The notes under the pieces are model-generated. The model ran no database searches and was not told where the DNA came from. It saw nothing but the letters and a program-made list of their open reading frames with translations. Shown piece by piece: positions 12,517 to 13,932 of a stretch of 13,932 nucleotides of DNA. This DNA comes from CAYOMP01 sp964405075 (lineage in GTDB: Bacteria > Bacillota > Clostridia > Lachnospirales > Lachnospiraceae): assembly GCA_964405075.1 (NCBI GenBank), contig CAYOMP010000063.1, positions 1-13,932 on the forward strand, given 5' to 3'. Both the position numbers and the translations under genes were made by a program. Position 1 is the first letter of the stretch; every line of letters starts with the position of its first letter.

Positions 12517-12984
12517 ATGTCAAAAGAAGAATTTGCAGCCTTTGCAGAAAGGTACATGGATACAATTTATCGTGTGGCATATAGCTGGACGAAGAATCCT
12601 GATGATGCAAACGATGTGACGCAGGACGTTTTAATACAACTATACAAAACAACAAAGGAGTTTGAATCAGACTCTCATTTAAAGAATTGGTTAATTAGAG
12701 TTACCGTCAATCAATGCAAAATGCTTTTCAGATCGCCGTGGAGGAAAATGGAAGATGTAAATGATTATGCAGAAACACTAGGATTTGAAGATGAAAGTTA
12801 TTTGGATTTATTTCAGGCAGTTATGGGCTTGGATAAGAAATACCGTGTTCCATTGATGTTGTTTTATTATGAAGGATACTCTACAGCAGAGATTGCTTCA
12901 ATTTTAAATATCCCGGGGAAAACAGTTAGTACAAGACTTTCGCGCGCAAAGGCAAAACTGAAAGATTATTTGAAGGAGGAGTAA
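12517..12984 (+). CDS. ECF-type RNA polymerase sigma factor, 155 aa
   Basis: Sigma-70 family, extracytoplasmic-function size and layout. Region 2 runs over about residues 10-72, with DDANDVTQDVLIQLYKTTKE as region 2.2/2.3 and NWLIRVTVNQCKMLFR as 2.4. A short linker leads to region 4 (about 100-152), with LDKKYRVPLMLFYYEGYSTA and the helix-turn-helix EIASILNIPGKTVSTRLSRA. Start ATG is behind AAGGAGGGAG. The anti-sigma gene begins 3 bp after its stop, indicating translational coupling. It probably directs a small envelope-stress or cell-surface regulon, including its own operon; the trigger is unknown. Confidence 0.93.
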   Translation: MSKEEFAAFAERYMDTIYRVAYSWTKNPDDANDVTQDVLIQLYKTTKEFESDSHLKNWLIRVTVNQCKMLFRSPWRKMEDVNDYAETLGFEDESYLDLFQAVMGLDKKYRVPLMLFYYEGYSTAEIASILNIPGKTVSTRLSRAKAKLKDYLKEE

Positions 12985-12987
12985 GTT

Positions 12988-13593
12988 ATGACAGAACAGG
13001 ATAAATTTAAAAAAACATTTGAAAAATTGCATGCTTCTTCGGAGATAATAACGGAGGTATTGAATATGACAGAGGAAAACAAAACTACTTCAATCAGAAG
13101 GAAACATAAAATGCCTAAAGTTGCTGCAGCTGTAATAGCAATCGCATTAATCATGAGTTCAGGTACGGTTGCTTATGCAATGGATTTAGGAGGCATTCAA
13201 AGAATCATTCAGGTTTGGATACATGGTGATCAGACAGATGCAGTTTTTACAGTTGAAGACGGAACATACACCCTTGATTATACGGATGCTGAGGGGAATG
13301 AGATTCATCAAGGCGGTGGTGGAGTAGCCATTAATGATGATGGAACAGAACGACCACTAACTGAAGAAGAACTTTTAGAGCAAATTAATTGGCCAGAGGT
13401 TACTTATGAGGAAGATGGTACGGTATGGGTGTACTATTTAAATCAGAAGTTGGAGATTACAGACAAATTTGAAAATGATATTTGTTATGTTAAATTGAGT
13501 GGCAATGGTGAAACAAAATATTTGACTGTAAAGTATCAGAATGGTTATGCAATGAGTCCGTATCGATATACACAACCTGAGGAATTTAATTAA
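12988..13593 (+). CDS. membrane anti-sigma factor
   Basis: 201 residues with a cytoplasmic N-terminus of about 44 residues (DKFKKTFEKLHASSEIITEV, the usual short sigma-binding helix region of Clostridia anti-sigma factors). One membrane segment follows (about 45-64, VAAAVIAIALIMSSGTVAYA), then an acidic, strand-rich extracytoplasmic domain (from about 66) that may sense or be cleaved in response to an external signal. There is no zinc-finger HxxxCxxC motif. The ribosome site AAGGAGGAG lies in the last codons of the sigma gene, so the two proteins should be made in a fixed ratio. The start is ATG 12988. The extracytoplasmic domain is not recognised. Confidence 0.85.
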   Translation: MTEQDKFKKTFEKLHASSEIITEVLNMTEENKTTSIRRKHKMPKVAAAVIAIALIMSSGTVAYAMDLGGIQRIIQVWIHGDQTDAVFTVEDGTYTLDYTDAEGNEIHQGGGGVAINDDGTERPLTEEELLEQINWPEVTYEEDGTVWVYYLNQKLEITDKFENDICYVKLSGNGETKYLTVKYQNGYAMSPYRYTQPEEFN

Positions 13594-13672
13594 ATTATTT
13601 TATCTAAGAAAAGAACTTGATAATTCTGACGAAATATATATAAATATTTACAGGTGACTGAGGATGATATGT

Positions 13673-13714
13673 CCCCTCTTTACTGACTAAAACCAGTAAG
13701 GAGGGGATTTTATT
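13673..13714 (+). terminator. rho-independent terminator of the sigma/anti-sigma operon
   Basis: A 13-bp stem (13673-13685 with 13694-13706; CCCCTC pairing GAGGGG, one G-U wobble) around an 8-base A-rich loop, followed by ATTTTATTT. Confidence 0.93.
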
Positions 13715-13744
13715 TGAGAGGAAAGCTCTTTTCTAATCAAATTA

Positions 13745-13770
13745 AAACAGGTCTACTGGACCTGTTTGTT
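13745..13770 (+). terminator. terminator-like hairpin at the intron insertion site
   Basis: AAACAGGTC (13745-13753) pairs perfectly with GACCTGTTT (13759-13767) around a 5-base loop, followed by GTT. Class C group II introns recognise such hairpins and insert just behind them; the intron begins about 6 bases downstream. Confidence 0.75.
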
Positions 13771-13773
13771 GTA

Positions 13774-13932
13774 GTTCGCCCAGCATGGGCGTAATCTAAT
13801 CGGTGTAAGTCAGTAAAGCACCCTGATAGTGGAAAGCTTACAGCCAATTACAAGGGTGTCCATCGTGAGGTGGAATTTGAAGGAAGTCGGATGGCAAACC
13901 TCTGGTCTGACGAACAGAAATCACATATAAGG
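13774..13932 (+). mobile_element. group II intron, class C-like, 5' end (domain I)
   Basis: The sequence from GTTCGCCCAGCATGGGCG on resembles, from memory, the 5' end of class C introns such as that of Oceanobacillus iheyensis (GTGTGCCCGGCATGGGTG). CGCCC/GGGCG forms the first hairpin (13777-13791). Further matching blocks follow: CAAGGGTGTCCATCG (13851-13865), GGTGGAATTTGAAGGAAG (13869-13886), GGCAAACCTCTGGTCTGA (13893-13910), and CGAACAGAAATCACATAT. The proposed 5' boundary at 13774 is set by this alignment; GTTCG differs from GUGYG at one base. The rest of domain I, domains II-VI and any reverse transcriptase gene lie beyond the window, so activity cannot be judged. Confidence 0.88.

Noticed and set aside
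12381..12584. 67-codon frame ahead of and into the sigma gene
   Set aside because: No ribosome site, and it overlaps the sigma gene's start in a different frame; composition looks non-coding.
1..13932. CRISPR array, tRNA or rRNA genes
   Set aside because: No regularly spaced repeats and no tRNA cloverleaf or rRNA sequence were recognised on either strand.

Overview
The window looks like a low-GC Clostridia chromosome, most likely a gut Lachnospiraceae. All genes lie on the + strand, most have strong GGAGG-type ribosome binding sites, and the mix of families (LytTR/DUF3021 pair, EcsC remnant, GNAT and VOC singletons, class C-like group II intron) fits that group. This assignment is an inference from protein style, not a database match.

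Left part (1-6567) is an accessory patchwork. It opens with the 3' part of a CHAT-domain (caspase-like) protein whose reading frame is open to base 1. Next come an AAA/ABC-type ATPase, two GNAT acetyltransferases, two VOC (glyoxalase-fold) proteins, a truncated EcsC-like gene, a 58-residue membrane protein that is easy to overlook, and an anchored alpha/beta hydrolase. The patch carries two kinds of repeat: a 221-bp direct duplication that includes a 60-residue two-helix membrane protein, and a ~55-nt structured element found upstream of both VOC genes. The element folds as a closing stem around two short hairpins, and one base pair has changed in a compensated way between the copies.

Middle part (6629-9548) is an arsenic, probably organoarsenical, resistance cluster: promoter with a near-ideal palindromic operator, ArsR repressor, small CxxC thioredoxin-fold protein, ArsP/DUF318 permease, an ArsN1/phosphinothricin-acetyltransferase-like GNAT, and a thioredoxin-type arsenate reductase. 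A short MarR-like coding remnant, still preceded by a promoter with its own TGCAAC/GTTGCA palindrome, sits between permease and acetyltransferase. It suggests that two once separate arsenic units were joined.

Right part (9609-13593) holds two signalling modules. One is a stand-alone LytTR regulator with a DUF3021 membrane partner, followed by two unrecognised two-helix membrane proteins; between regulator and partner are two identical 9-bp direct repeats 21 bp apart, the spacing known for LytTR sites. The other is an ECF sigma factor with a translationally coupled membrane anti-sigma factor, closed by a strong terminator.

The last 160 bases are the 5' end of a group II intron resembling class C, inserted a few bases after a second terminator-like hairpin, as that class prefers. 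The window ends inside intron domain I, so any intron-encoded reverse transcriptase lies outside.
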